Source: Glutinoglossum americanum (Eukaryota > Ascomycota > Geoglossomycetes > Geoglossales > Geoglossaceae). From it: a stretch of DNA of 64,000 nucleotides. Positions 10,477-21,868 of this stretch are shown piece after piece (position 1 is the first letter of the stretch; every line of letters starts with the position of its first letter). The position numbers and the translations under genes were made by a program. The stretch spans positions 1-64,000 of the forward strand of contig JAGHQL010000027.1 of the NCBI GenBank assembly GCA_020080175.1. The letters are read 5' to 3'. The notes under the pieces were generated by a model that saw only the letters and a program-made list of their open reading frames with translations, ran no database searches and was not told the DNA's origin.

Positions 10477-12371
10477 ATGTCCCGTGAAGATCACGTAAGT
10501 ACTCTATCTCGCCTGCTGCATTATCGAAATTGCGAGGGCGGATATCACTACACCGCATTGTCTGTTTTTTACTTGCTCATGGAGAAATTTAGGATCACCT
10601 CGATATTGAGGACGGAGAGGCCTGGAACCCAGAGACTCGCGTTGGTGATCATGACACAGAGCAGGCGAGACATCCCGCGACACGTATGTCAATGCAATCC
10701 GCTCGCCTCCTCCAACTCGAGCTGCCTATTTTCCTCTATATATATCAATATGGGTGAGCCAATGGCCAAACTGTGAGCCGTATGACCCTGACACAGAAGT
10801 GATTTTCAGTATGTCTTTCAGTGACCCGGGGGAGATCGGCCTTGGAAAAGGTTCATGACGAAATCATATATCCTATCTCAAAGACTGGTACGGTTTTTGG
10901 TGAGCAGCTGGATCCAATGGATGAACAGAGACAAGGTCCGGCTAGTGAAGCCATCCAGGTACCCCAGACCCCTAACCGTGGTTCTCCAAACATCGGGCGA
11001 AAACGTAGCCAGAATCCCGCCCTCTTGAGGGCCGCGGCTAGTCCAGGGCATAGCACAAAGATGGCTCAGATTTTCCACCATGCGCAGATTACTTTGCGAA
11101 ATGATCTTCAGCCTTCAGGATCGACACTGGGGGGGCACTCAAGGAAATCACGGCTCCCTGTTTTACACCGCCGGGTAGCGGAGAGGTCTAGGGTTTGTGT
11201 TGTCGAAGGGCAAAAAGTCGGGCAGGTATCTGGTGCTGCGGGGTGCACGTCAGGAGCCATGGCCACCATTTTAAATGGTCAAATCAAGCAGAGTATTTCT
11301 TTTAACGAAGCGAAGATTCTCTCCAAAGCGGTTGCAAATTCCGAAGTTCAGAGCCTCCGGTGTGTCCCAGTGAGCGATAGCGGCCATAGACGTAGACTCA
11401 ATGGGTCAACCAGCGATAATTCCGGCATGGAGCCCAAAGAGCGGTCAGTTAATGATGAGCTCATTACTCTAAAGGGCGATTTCAGGGACAGGGTAGTGAC
11501 GGAAGAATCCACCCCTCCCATACTCGGTTCAGCGACCCCAGACTTCGGCATCTGGGACGATGAAGATGACAGCGAGCTGTACTATGCGCGGCGCTCTATA
11601 GCAATACCGACCCCAATGGCGTCCAAGGCAATATTCAGTCCGGGCGCAGACAAATCTAATGTAGATAAGTGGTTGGAGGATATGCTTAGTGCTTCCCCTA
11701 GGAAAAAGTGGAGAGTCCCTGCAATACCAGGCCTGGATGGTGATCTTCGAAACCATTTCCCTACTACGGAGGGCCTAGGGACGGCTCGGAGCGCCAGCCA
11801 AGCCCACGAGATCATACAATTTCCGCCTGATGGTGGGACAAGTCCGGCAGAGACCGACGTAGAATTCGAAGACAGCGATAAAGAGAACCAAAAACCATCT
11901 AACGAGGGAGTTGTCGGTAGGTACTCCGGACCGCGACCAAAAGAATCGTTGCGATTGAGGAATCCAACGACTCCCCACAGATCCCGGATCCCGACTTTAG
12001 GTGAAAAACAGGTTGAGGCGCAGATGCCTACTGCTGAATCGCCACTCCGTGCCGCATCCCACCCAATGCCGCTAGGATACTTTCTAGAGACTCCAAGACG
12101 CAGAAAACGGATGCCGAAGGGCGCCGTACCCGCCCCTCTTCCAGAAATCGAGGAGGTCGTGAAACTCAGTCCTGATGTGGACCCCTATCGGAAGGCTAAC
12201 CGCCCCAGGCGCGACAGATGCGCTTCTTACTATGATGAGGACATTATTTTGTCGCCCGAAAAAAGGGGCGTGCTGACCGAGTCGAATATGAGTAGGAAGC
12301 TGACGAGAGCTATGGCCTTTTGCGAGGAGGCGGAGGATTATGAGTTTACCGGCGTTGAAGCTTGTGAATAG
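10477..12371 (+). CDS. Unknown disordered protein with a KEN box
   Basis: I do not recognise this family. Three exons are proposed: 10477-10494, 10593-10683 and 10822-12371, giving 552 aa; the first two are short and less certain. The last intron has two in-frame acceptors 12 nt apart (TTTTCAG before 10810 and TTTCAG before 10822). The product is hydrophilic and low in hydrophobic clusters, with many SP/TP sites, a conserved-looking block after TRGRSALEKVHDEI, an acidic segment ending in DSDKENQKP (KEN at about 390-392), basic TPRRRKR and ILSPEKR motifs, and a C-terminal ALTRAMAFCEEA-like helix. KEN boxes are APC/C degrons, so cell-cycle-controlled turnover is a reasonable inference, not a demonstration. 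A run of 19 T follows the stop codon directly. Confidence 0.72.
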
Positions 12372-12390
12372 TTTTTTTTTTTTTTTTTTT
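12372..12390. repeat. T19 homopolymer directly after a stop codon
   Basis: Nineteen T residues start on the base after the TAG of the KEN-box gene. It is either a 3' UTR element or a slippage-prone tract. Confidence 0.85.
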
Positions 12391-15159
12391 AAATATTCAC
12401 CTTCATCCTTTTTAACCATCCTTTCTTCTTTTTCTAAAAGATGGAAGATCGCAGTGACAGCGGCAGCGGAAAAGAGATGGTTGTGCTTCTAGTATCTTTA
12501 AAGTCACACCAGCTTTTAAAGAGATGACACAAGGGTCAGGCGCTGGCTTGGAAAGGGGGGGGGGGATTCCGATGTCGCCATCGGTAGATGGCAATTTTCT
12601 GATATTGCTTGGACCTCGTTGGTACGATTAGGAGGATTACGCTAGCGAATATGAAAATACAAAATAGGGCTGCACCTGTTTAGACGATGAGTCTATCTCC
12701 CGGGTACCTTGAGCTAGGTGAACAGTACGCAGTACCGAGGCGTGAAATATCAACCAGAACCTCGCCACCGCCCCACACGTGCAGGGAGGGGTTGGGAGAC
12801 TCGCAGGCGCGAGAGAGCTAGGCAGAAGAGCTGCGAGTGGACATTTGAGAATTTTCTCAATTATTACGTGGCCGCCACGCCCAACCCCCTCCCTTTTTTT
12901 TTTTCTAATTTTTCTTTCTAAATTAAGATTGATTCGAGTAAGAGAGATTAGGTGCGGGGTGGTACAAGTACCCTTCATACGTTACACGGCGGACGGTCCC
13001 CTTCAAACAAAAAAACCCATTGGAAAAAAAAAATAAGAGAGATAAGGGGGGGGTTTAGGTGGTGGGGTAGCACGAGGGGCCTTATCCCCATCTCCAAGAT
13101 AGCAATTGGGTTGTGGTCAGCGGCTTGAGTGGATCCGTGCGGAGGATTATCCTTCGGGGCGGGAATCGGATCGGATGGGTCCTTCTAGAGATCGAGGGTG
13201 TGGGGGCTGACGGTGGCTCTGCGCACCATTCCGGCCCTATTTTTCCTCTTGTTGAGGGGTGGGGGCCTTTAGTTTATTTAGAATCCATTGGTGGTGGTGA
13301 AGTGGAGGAAGGCTCTTGTTGTTAGTATGCAGGAGGTATGGTGCTTCTTCTCTCCGAAGAGACGTTGTCTATATGGTTGGTCATGAAGTTGAGGAGAAGG
13401 CACGAGACGTTTCCGATAAATATAAAGAAAGTTAAAAAAAAAATGGAAAAGAAAACGAAAAAGGTACTCGGTTGTCTAAAAAGCCTTGGAAACTCTGTAG
13501 AGTATTACTTTTCGAGAAAATTCCTTTGCTTGTTGGTCCACGGTTTTTTGTTTTCGAAAGGAAAGAAATCCGCTCCCATAGGGCCTAGATGGATCGAGGT
13601 ATAGGCGTTTATATATTTATATATATAGGTTCGGAGCACGAAGGAGGGCTCTAAGTTCGAAATTCGGCCAGAGGGAGCGCTCCACTGGATATGCGCGCGT
13701 TGTCCCCGATCCACCGAAACTAAAAATTCAGCCTTTTTGGCAGATGAAACGTGGAGCGTAACACGGGCGCTTGCTTCCGTGGATGGCAGAACCCAAGAAA
13801 GCGGCATACGTATGTAGGTACCAGGTGTCAGTTTTGGGGATGCGTTGGTTGGTATCTTATTCTTGGTTTCGCAGCAATAGTACGGTACCAGGAAACAATG
13901 GACGTGAGGAACGGGAAGGATGTTGTCGTTGTTGACGGATTCCCGCTGCTGCACGTTGCGATCCCTCTTAAAGCGGTCGCCGTATCGTCTTGCATTTGAC
14001 TCAAAAGTGGTGTGGGCGAAGAGCTCTTTCGGCCAATGCTCCAGAGAGGAAACCTGAATACACAGCACGAGTAAAACCCACAGCCGCGTACCACGTTGAA
14101 GGATGTCCTAGCAACTCGCTGACCGCCTGCCGGGGGATGCGACGATCATGGTCGTTTCGTGGAGCACAAGAGGAGATTAGAATAGCCCCAAAGAGGTCAA
14201 GAAGTCCCCGGGTCGAAAAAACCGCCAGATGAAACGTGAAGCCGTCCAAAAATACCTCGTTACCTGTGCGCGGAAATACCCGCCGAAGGTTTTAGGTTAG
14301 AACCTGCCAGTCTCTCTCTCCCGGTCACCTTGTCGACCAGCGCATGGGTGTAAAGGAGAAGAAGAAGAAAAAAGACGAAAAAGGCCCGGGAAAGGCAAAG
14401 GCGAGAAGCAGAGAAGAGAAGAAGGAAAAGAAAAAAAGAGATGGACGACTGGGTCGGCTTGTATCGCAAGAAAAGTGGAGACAAACGGGCCCGCACTGAT
14501 TCATCATGGTTGACGTAAATGGCAAGGGGATCTACAGATATGAGATGCCACATGGCGCGAGGATTGTTCCTGATCCCACCGGCCCTATCACCGCCCGGCG
14601 CGCGGGATCGACAAGCGCAATAAGAGTCGCAAAACGGACTGGAGGGGTTGTTACTCTCGGACGGCGTGGAAATGGCTGCGCAAGCAAGTACCTGTGCTCC
14701 ACAAGAGGAGAGGAAAGCGAGGGCCGGCGGTCGGGTTGGTTGGCTGACAGTCAAAGTGTGCCTTGCGTCCGTACCTGACCGACGCCACTGGATTGGACCA
14801 GCCGAGCCTTGGCTCACTCTCACCCGCTAATTGATTGTCTGCATGAACCGCGCATCGCATCGCATCCGTCCTATCATCCCTCCTGGTTACAGCCCCTGGG
14901 GCCCTGGCGTGAGTGGGAGATTAGAAGCTCTCATTTGTTCCACGGCGCGTTGGCGTGGGGCCAACAACGCGAGACGCTGGCTTTTCCCCCGGCGTTCGGA
15001 ATCCGCAGAGAGAGAGAGAGGGAGGGAGAGGGAGAGAGAATGAAAGAGGTTTGAGATCGTCTAAGGCGCAAGGAGTGGGAATTATGGCTGTGAAGTGGCG
15101 AGCTCTGCAATCCAACTGGAGAGGCTTGTTTTAAGAGTGAATGCACGGCGAAGCTTTTC

Positions 15160-15540
15160 TATTTAACCAGCTCCGCTCCAAACAGGACACGTCCTGTACC
15201 TTTCGTCCTGCCCATCGCTAGGACGGTAATACATTCGTTCATTCTCTTCATTTCGTTCTCTTCATTTCCCAAGGGAAGAAGGAAGCCAGTCCTGTCCTGT
15301 CCTGCCGAAAAAATAAAAGATTTCACTTATCGCGCAAAGTAGAGCGCAACACCCTTGAAGGGCCTTGGGGAAAAGTTCGCGGACGAGAAGCCGAAATTTC
15401 AATTTCCCGGCAACGGCCCCCGGCTTAGTGTCACTGCCGCTCACTCATCGTCACCCGTGGAGATATAGCAACTCATTTCTCCCGCCCCCTTCCAGCGCAC
15501 ACACTCTCTCTCCTCCTCTTCTCTTTCGGTTGAGTTTCAT
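15160..15540 (+). promoter_or_regulatory. Candidate core promoter and CT-rich leader of the small wall-protein gene
   Basis: A TATTTAA element at 15160-15166 and a long CT tract near 15478-15540 precede the start codon at 15900. TATA-like boxes followed by CT tracts near the transcription start are usual for strongly expressed filamentous-fungal genes. The implied 5' leader would be several hundred bases. This is inference from sequence only. Confidence 0.3.
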
Positions 15541-15899
15541 CCGTTCACTCCTTTGACGTCTGCTGCTGCGGGTTGGATATTCTGGAAAAGCTCTGGTTTC
15601 GAACAGCAGTGATAAGGAAACGCTCCTTGTACCACAATTATCACAGTACCCATTCACCACAACGGTAGTCAACAACGACAACACCAACCACGTTCTTTTC
15701 GCAAAGCGCATGCATAACACATAACACAACTTTCTTCCTACCCCATCCAAACCAAACACCACCAACACTACCGACACTCATTCGGCGCATTTCGCATTCA
15801 GTTTGAAACAACCCTCTACTTCTCGTCGCATCAGACCGCGATCATCCACTCGTTCTTTTCAAGCCAAACAGCACACACACACACATATCACCACACAAA

Positions 15900-16268
15900 A
15901 TGCTGCGCATCAACTTTCTCGCCGCGCTCCTCTTGTTCCTCTCGCCCTTCATGGCTGTCCTCGCCGATCCAATCACGACGACAACCTACACCTCGACCTG
16001 TACCATCACGAGGACTGTCAAACAGGTCGTTGCGACTGCCGTCGTCACTGGCTATCCGCCGCGCGTGAACATAACATCAACTAGCTGGCCGACATATGCA
16101 AACTCTACTACGACCATCAATGTTGCCGCGCCAACTCAGAACGTAACCAGCATCCCGACCCTCACTCCAACGGTAGCTCCAAAGAGCGCAGCCAGTGGCC
16201 ACCGCGTCAGCCTCATCGCGACCTGGCTCTTTGGCTCCGTGGTCGCCCTCGCTGGTTTCGCCCTATAG
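15900..16268 (+). CDS. Small secreted Ser/Thr-rich protein, probably GPI-anchored
   Basis: An intronless 122-aa product. Residues 1-21 form a clear signal peptide with a run of Leu/Ala ending in AVLADP. The mature part starts with a Thr-rich TTTTYTSTCTITRT segment and has three N-glycosylation sequons (NITS, NSTT, NVTS) and two further Thr/Pro-rich stretches. The C-terminus has small residues (KSAASG) followed by a hydrophobic tail ending in AGFAL, the pattern of a GPI attachment signal. The start codon follows an AAA context directly after a CA repeat. It is likely a cell-wall or plasma-membrane mannoprotein; no enzymatic domain is visible. It sits alone in a gene-poor block. Confidence 0.8.
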   Translation: MLRINFLAALLLFLSPFMAVLADPITTTTYTSTCTITRTVKQVVATAVVTGYPPRVNITSTSWPTYANSTTTINVAAPTQNVTSIPTLTPTVAPKSAASGHRVSLIATWLFGSVVALAGFAL

Positions 16269-18798
16269 GGGGGCCCTTTCTTACTTATCTCTCGCTCCTT
16301 TCTTGGAGATGCGATTCTTCTACCCGGCGCACGGAGGCTTGATCCGCTTTTCTGCGCTGGTGCTGTTGGAGGCTTGACGCTAGACGTTTTTATTTCATTC
16401 GCAGAACACTGAGGAGAGCGGAACGGATTGCGGCCATTCTTTCGCGGTCGGTCGTCAGGCTTCTTATTGGGAAAATCTTCGACAGATAATTCTTGCTGGA
16501 TTGAAGAAGTTTGATTCTCCCGGAGAGTTTGATGACAGTCTTTTTTTTTTCCTTTTCTTTTCCATTATAGGTGCCCGGGGGCTAGGTGATTAGTCTTGAA
16601 GGCCCACTCCACTTGCGATCTCGCTGCCGTGTCAGCTTGAGTTTTTTTGCGGTTGGACATCTCGATCGACATTGGCGGATGCGGCGACAACAGGGAAGAG
16701 CGCTCTTTTGGATCTCCCCTTCGTTCAAACATCACGACGTTTTCCCGATTCGCGATCGACGCAACATGCCTTTTCGGTTGTACAGCGCACATAATTCAGC
16801 AATTAAAGATCCCAAACGAGAAACCCGAAGACGACTTTCATTTATTCGAACTCTTTTCAACCGACGATGATAAGGGACCGAGTGGGAGAGAGAGAAGATG
16901 CTTGGCAACCTCTTCAAACTTCTTTTCAAGTTTTACTTAATTCCAGCGTCGCAAGGCGGCTTGGAGATTCTTATGGATGGTTGAACGATCGAGCGTTACT
17001 TTTCTTTCTTCTTTCCTTGTTCCTCTCCTGTACATTAATGCGTGTTCCCCCCCCCACCCCCTCGAAACCCCCTCTACCTACCCAGAAGTTGTAGATATGG
17101 TGATTTTTCCTTGCTTTCACGGAGTGGAGAGAGGTGATGACGACGAACGGAGAGGAGTTTTCTTCTTTCTTTGAGATGACGATGCACGAAAGAAAGAGGA
17201 GAGGGTGTAGTTAGAGAAACGATGATAAGTTGAATTGAACTACCTGGGAGTGACTTAGTGCGCTGTGAACTTTGTCGAAAAAAAAAAACTAGGATAGCAA
17301 TTGCCCGATGCACCGATTCGGAAGAATGGGGCTTTGCTGATTGGACACCACACCCGCTTTGCAATCCCCCACGAAATACTCTGTAAATCACCCCCATCTG
17401 CCCCCCGCCAAAAATACAAGGGAGAAGAGATGATCAAGTCCCACAACTACCCTCACCACCAAGGTTCCGCCAAAATACAACAATTTTAAATCTGATCCCG
17501 TTTGCCCCCCTCGCTCTCTTCATTAGTAGGAACGCCCAATAGCCACGAGAGCCCCCCGGGGCAAAAAAAAGGTTCGGGGGGAGACCTCCCTACATCCTTT
17601 GCCGTTATGATCTAACCGTCGTGGTATTATTTATCATTCGATACTACCACTCATCCTCCACTCCATCAATACACTCTCCAACTTGCTTAGTGAAATATTT
17701 TTTTTTTTTAACTTACTTTTATCTATCCCCTCCGCACCGCACCCCCTTTTTTTCTTTTTTTTTTTTTTAATATCTCATGTTGCTCTTATCGGGGCTTGGG
17801 CTGTGGACGTGCCGGGACAGCTTGGCGAGTTCCTGTCGTCGGGTTTTACTTGCGCCAAGTTGCCGCCGGGTTGTCGGGAGGCACTTTGACTTGGTTTGTG
17901 TGCCGTTCCTGGCGGGAGGGGGTGAGTTTGTACGGATCCCGCGCTCTGTGGGTTAACACCCGCCCCCTCGGGGGGGGGGGCACGTAGAATCTACGCACTA
18001 CATCTCAACGCGGTGTGATGGGGACTTATTATTTGCCATGAGATCTAATCTATAGTCTTGTTGTAAGGATTACATTCTCGTTTGGATGCTTTGTTTGGTG
18101 ATGACCATCTTGTTCATTGGAACCCCTTTATAAATAAATCCCCGTGGTGGGAGAGCGGCTCCGTTGCCCAGGTATGTACATTAATACAGTATGGTCCAAT
18201 GCGACTGAGGTGCTCAGGTATCGAGAGAGTTCGGAACAGCGTATACCAACTAAGGTGTCTTAGGAATTAAACTAGCACGGTCTCTAGCATCACTCTCTCT
18301 GTAGGGTGGGCGCGACAGCACAAGGGTTCCGATGTGTCCTCGTTCGAGGCTGTCCATCCTCGTTGTAATAGCTTTCATTGCGCTTGCACCCATCCTCTGC
18401 GTAGTCTCTAGCTCTTGCCTTGTATCATACTCTCCTGAACAAGCAGGGGAGACCCGGGGCCTTCATCGTCATTGATGCGCTCCTATTTACCTGCGCCTAT
18501 GCTACGAGTTTCTTTCTATGAGCGCAGCGAGTAAGCAAATACCTTGTAAGCCTTAATCATAACAATTCTCTTGATTCGTTCTTTCCCCCTCTACTATTGA
18601 TCTAAGCCCCTAGGATATATTAAAAGGAGGCGAGCTTTTAAATGAAAGCCACAACCAGCAAAGGCGTTCTATCTGTATGGCTTCGTTCGTTCATGAGATG
18701 AGAAAGCAAAAACACTTCCCCTAAAGCATTGCTATTACCCAATAATCCGACTTACGTAGGCTTCATTACCTACTTGCCTTTAACCTACCATGCTTTCC
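16269..18798. other. Intergenic region downstream of the wall-protein gene
   Basis: About 2.5 kb to the convergent end of SSZ1. The sequence is rich in homopolymers (T and C runs near 16540, 17050 and 17690-17770; a G run at 17970) and has only short open frames with no family signature. I found no tRNA, 5S rRNA or snRNA signature. The first few hundred bases are probably 3' UTR. Confidence 0.45.
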
Positions 18799-20826
18799 TC
18801 ACGCACTCCCGTTCTCCGCGGCCTTGGGTCTTCCCACCACCCCGCGAACACCCCCCTTCCCACCAACTTCTCTTGCTGTGATAGACAGGCTCAAGTCCTC
18901 TCCGACGTTAACGCCCACTTCGACTTTACCACCTTTCTTCACGCCCCTGATCGCTGCTTCCGCGAGGACTCTACCTGCTTTCCAAACAATCTGCCTGATC
19001 TCTTCCTCGTCATCATCGCTTACACCACTATCCTCCCCGTCTCCGTCACTGGCGTTACCAGGCTTGTTTCCGTTGACCTTTGGCTTCGGCTCTGGTTTGT
19101 GGGCTTTGATCTCGCGCAACCCCTCGCAGATCCTAATTAGAACATCCCCTCCTTCCTTTGGTGTAGCGATCTGGGCAGACCTCCGCACGGGCACAGCAGT
19201 CTCGGCCTCCATTAGTGGCTTGAAGATACCGTGTTTCTCGTCAGAGGAGATGGCTACCACGCCGATGGCATACGCAAGGTGAGGCGTGGCAGTGACTACC
19301 GGATGGGTAGACTGCTCGATATCCTCCTTGTCGAATTCCTGTATTAGGTTGGCTTGAATAGCTGCACCGCGGGCAGCAAGCTCAGATGGGTTAATCGCGG
19401 TAGCTGAAGTAGATGGGGCAAGGATCGAAGCTTTTTCCGGGAAGACAGATTGGAGAATGCATGCTATTTTGGGCGTGTGTGAGGCTCCCCCGGATAGGAT
19501 AACCTAAATAGCAGTTAGTGGTGAGAAGTACGGATGTGGAGTGGGTGGGGAATACCTCGTCCACGTCTAGAACATCTAATCCGGCCTTCTGGATGGCCCC
19601 TTCCACCAGTCTCGTGAAACCGGAAAAAACCTTCCCAGCCAACAGTTCATACCTGGTCCTATTGACCGTCGAGTTATAGTCAATACCATCCGCCAGACTC
19701 TCGACACTAAAGCTGCCACTAGCTCCTAAACTCAATGCCTTCTTCGTTGCCTCAGCTTCTAGTTTTAGCTTCGCCAGGCTTCGTGTATTCTCTCGGGGAT
19801 CCGTCTTATGCTTCTTCGTGAACTCCTTAGCAAAATAGTCAATGAGAGCTTGATCGAGGTTTGCGCCACCGAGCGAGTAGTCATGCGCTGTGGCAAGGAT
19901 TGTGTACATGCCCCCCCGAGAGGCAATTATTGCGACGTCTGAACGAGTACCACCAAAATCTGCGACCACAACTACTTTGTCCAATACTTTGGACTCAGGG
20001 CGTGCATCATACGCGAGGACCGTAGCGATAGGCTCGTGGATAATCTGGAGGATGTCGATACCGGCAACCTGTGCGGCGCTGATAAGGGCATCTCGCTGCT
20101 TCTCAGAGAAATCTGTTGGCACCGTGATAACTGCTGCATTCACACTCTTACCCAAGAAATCTGAAGCCGAAGAAGCAAGGCGGCGCAGATGACGGGTTGT
20201 AATCTCCGAAACCGTGATTGGGACATGAGTGCCTTCCTCAGCCGATTCCTGGATGGAGAAAGCTACAGTAGATTCATGTTCTATTGGGTGTGCAGATGCA
20301 TGACATGGCGTCGGGTCTATCGACTTGAAACTGCAGCCGTAAAGTTAGTGAATTGTATCAAGGACACATTATACGGGTAACTAACTCTTGGCCTAGAAAG
20401 TCTCTGAAGTATGCAATAGTATTTTTGCTATTCCGCACGAGATGAGTCTTGGCTTGAGTGCCATGATATTCTTCCCCTTGAACATAGGACAGCATTGAGG
20501 GGATCTGACGATCTGTGGTATATGATAAGAAAAAGGAAATATAAAGCCTGCAATGCCTCCCTGTCATCACCGAAGGACTGAACATACCTCCATCCTCATT
20601 GGCAATAACCTCTGCCTTCCCTTCCTGCGTCGGAGTAGTCGGTTAGCAACAAGAATAGAAGAACGAGAAGTTGACCTGCCCAGAGATATCAGGGTCCTGC
20701 ACCCGGCCTCGGAGAGCTTACTTTCGACGTAAATGCGATTGAACTGTTGGAGTTCCCAAAGGCGATGCCAATAACAATGCGCTCTGGAGGCGTTGACGCA
20801 GCCCCAGTACCTTCCTGATCACTCAT
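18799..20826 (-). CDS. SSZ1: Ribosome-associated Hsp70-like chaperone Ssz1
   Basis: Ssz1 pairs with zuotin in the ribosome-associated complex that stimulates Ssb at the polypeptide exit. Five exons fit: 20826-20722, 20624-20588, 20512-20386, 20330-19556 and 19503-18799, giving 582 aa. The N-terminus has ERIVIGIAFGNSNSSIAF in place of the usual Hsp70 phosphate-1 motif, then VITVPTDFSEKQRDAL, and ADFGGTRSDV instead of the canonical DLGGGTFDV, a hallmark of Ssz1. VILSGGASHTPKI marks the end of the nucleotide-binding domain. The short C-terminal domain carries an acidic insertion (DGEDSGVSDDDEEE) that makes it somewhat longer than the yeast protein (538 aa). Divergent from RRP40 with a 230-bp gap. 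Confidence 0.94.
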
Positions 20827-21056
20827 TCTTCCCCTTAAATGGCAGATATTCTGGGAAGAATTTGAGTTATGTAAATCCGGGGTTGCTGAATATTATGTAA
20901 GGACGGTGAGACTTCGTTTCTCGAAAATTTCCTTGTGGAGTTTTTTTTTCACCAGGATGGGATTTTTTTGCCGAATGTCTCTATAGGGCTGCCACTAAAC
21001 ACCAAAACAATGCAACGATAGCACGGGCAGTTACGCCTTCGGCCGACCTGTTTACC
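20827..21056. promoter_or_regulatory. Shared divergent promoter SSZ1/RRP40
   Basis: Only 230 bp separate the two start codons, so both genes must draw on this stretch. No TATA box or named operator stands out; both are housekeeping genes of RNA and translation metabolism. Confidence 0.5.
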
Positions 21057-21868
21057 ATGGCACTCTCGCCACTCGTACTTCCAGGCGATCCAATTCCTCC
21101 GGGGGCCCTCCCCACCTCCTCCAATCCATCTATCCCATTGAAACTTGGGCCTGGTCTGAGACATATTCCTCCAGACAGGATTGTGCCTGTTGTAGCTGGT
21201 GAGCTCTGTATTGACCACAAGAAGAATGCCGTCTGGGTTGAAACCAATGGTGGACGTGTTAGTGGGCTTCTGCTTTAGCCCTGCTCCACTTGTGAAAGCA
21301 GATTCAGCAAGCTAATGTTCTACTCGACATACAGTACATTCCTACAGCCGGAGACCTCATACTGGCTACGGTTCATCACTCCACCTCTGATAGCTTCTCT
21401 TGCTCTATCTCTCCTCACACGCCTTTCGCTTCTCTTCCACATCTTGCCTTTGCCGGTGTTACCCGCAAGACCCGACCGCAACTCAACCCTGGTTCTTTGG
21501 TGTATGCGCGCATTGCTCTTGCTAATAAACACATGGATCCCGAGATAGAATGCGTGAACCCTGCCACTGGAAAATCTGATGGCATGGGTGAGCTAAAGGG
21601 TGGCATGTTGTTCGATGTTAGCCTGGGTATGAGCAGACGGCTGATGATGCCGAATCCCTCGGCTCAGGGATCTATGGTGATTCTAGATGAGATTGCCGAG
21701 AAGGTCCCTTTTGAAATGGCAGTAGGGCGGAATGGGAGAGTATGGGTCGACGCTGAGGGGGTAGCGAAGACGTTGGTCGTTGGGAGGGCAATTCAAGAGA
21801 CGGATGAAGGGAATCTGGGCGTGGATGAGCAGAGAAAGGTTGCTAAGAGGCTGCTGAGAGACCTCTAG
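21057..21868 (+). CDS. RRP40: Exosome complex cap subunit Rrp40
   Basis: Rrp40 is one of the three S1/KH cap proteins of the nuclear and cytoplasmic RNA exosome. Two exons (21057-21257 and 21335-21868; donor GTTAGT, branch GCTAATG, acceptor ACAG) give 244 aa. The N-terminal domain contains LVLPGDPIP and LGPGLRHIP; the S1 domain starts at YIPTAGDLILATV; the KH-like C-terminal part includes GMLFDVSLGMSRRL and MAVGRNGRVWVDAE. Length matches the family. The neighbour across the promoter is SSZ1. Confidence 0.93.

Larger units (their letters stand above)
12372..15899. other. Gene-poor region, mostly upstream DNA of the small wall-protein gene
   Basis: About 3.5 kb. It opens with T19 (12372-12390) right after the upstream stop codon, then contains many homopolymer runs and pyrimidine-rich stretches, a GA/GGA-rich run at about 15007-15050, a possible TATA element at 15160, a CT-rich tract at 15478-15540 and a CA repeat at 15872-15885 just before the next start codon. 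No open frame here has coding features I can defend. A long untranslated leader or a non-coding transcript is possible. Confidence 0.45.

Noticed and set aside
13505-14823. Several 187-codon open frames on the minus strand in the gene-poor block.
   Set aside because: They are rich in Phe/Ser runs from poly-A/poly-purine tracts, overlap each other in different frames and match no family I know.
12372-18798. Possible transposon or viral remnant to explain the gene-poor block.
   Set aside because: I found no terminal repeats, target-site duplications or protein motifs of any mobile element in it.
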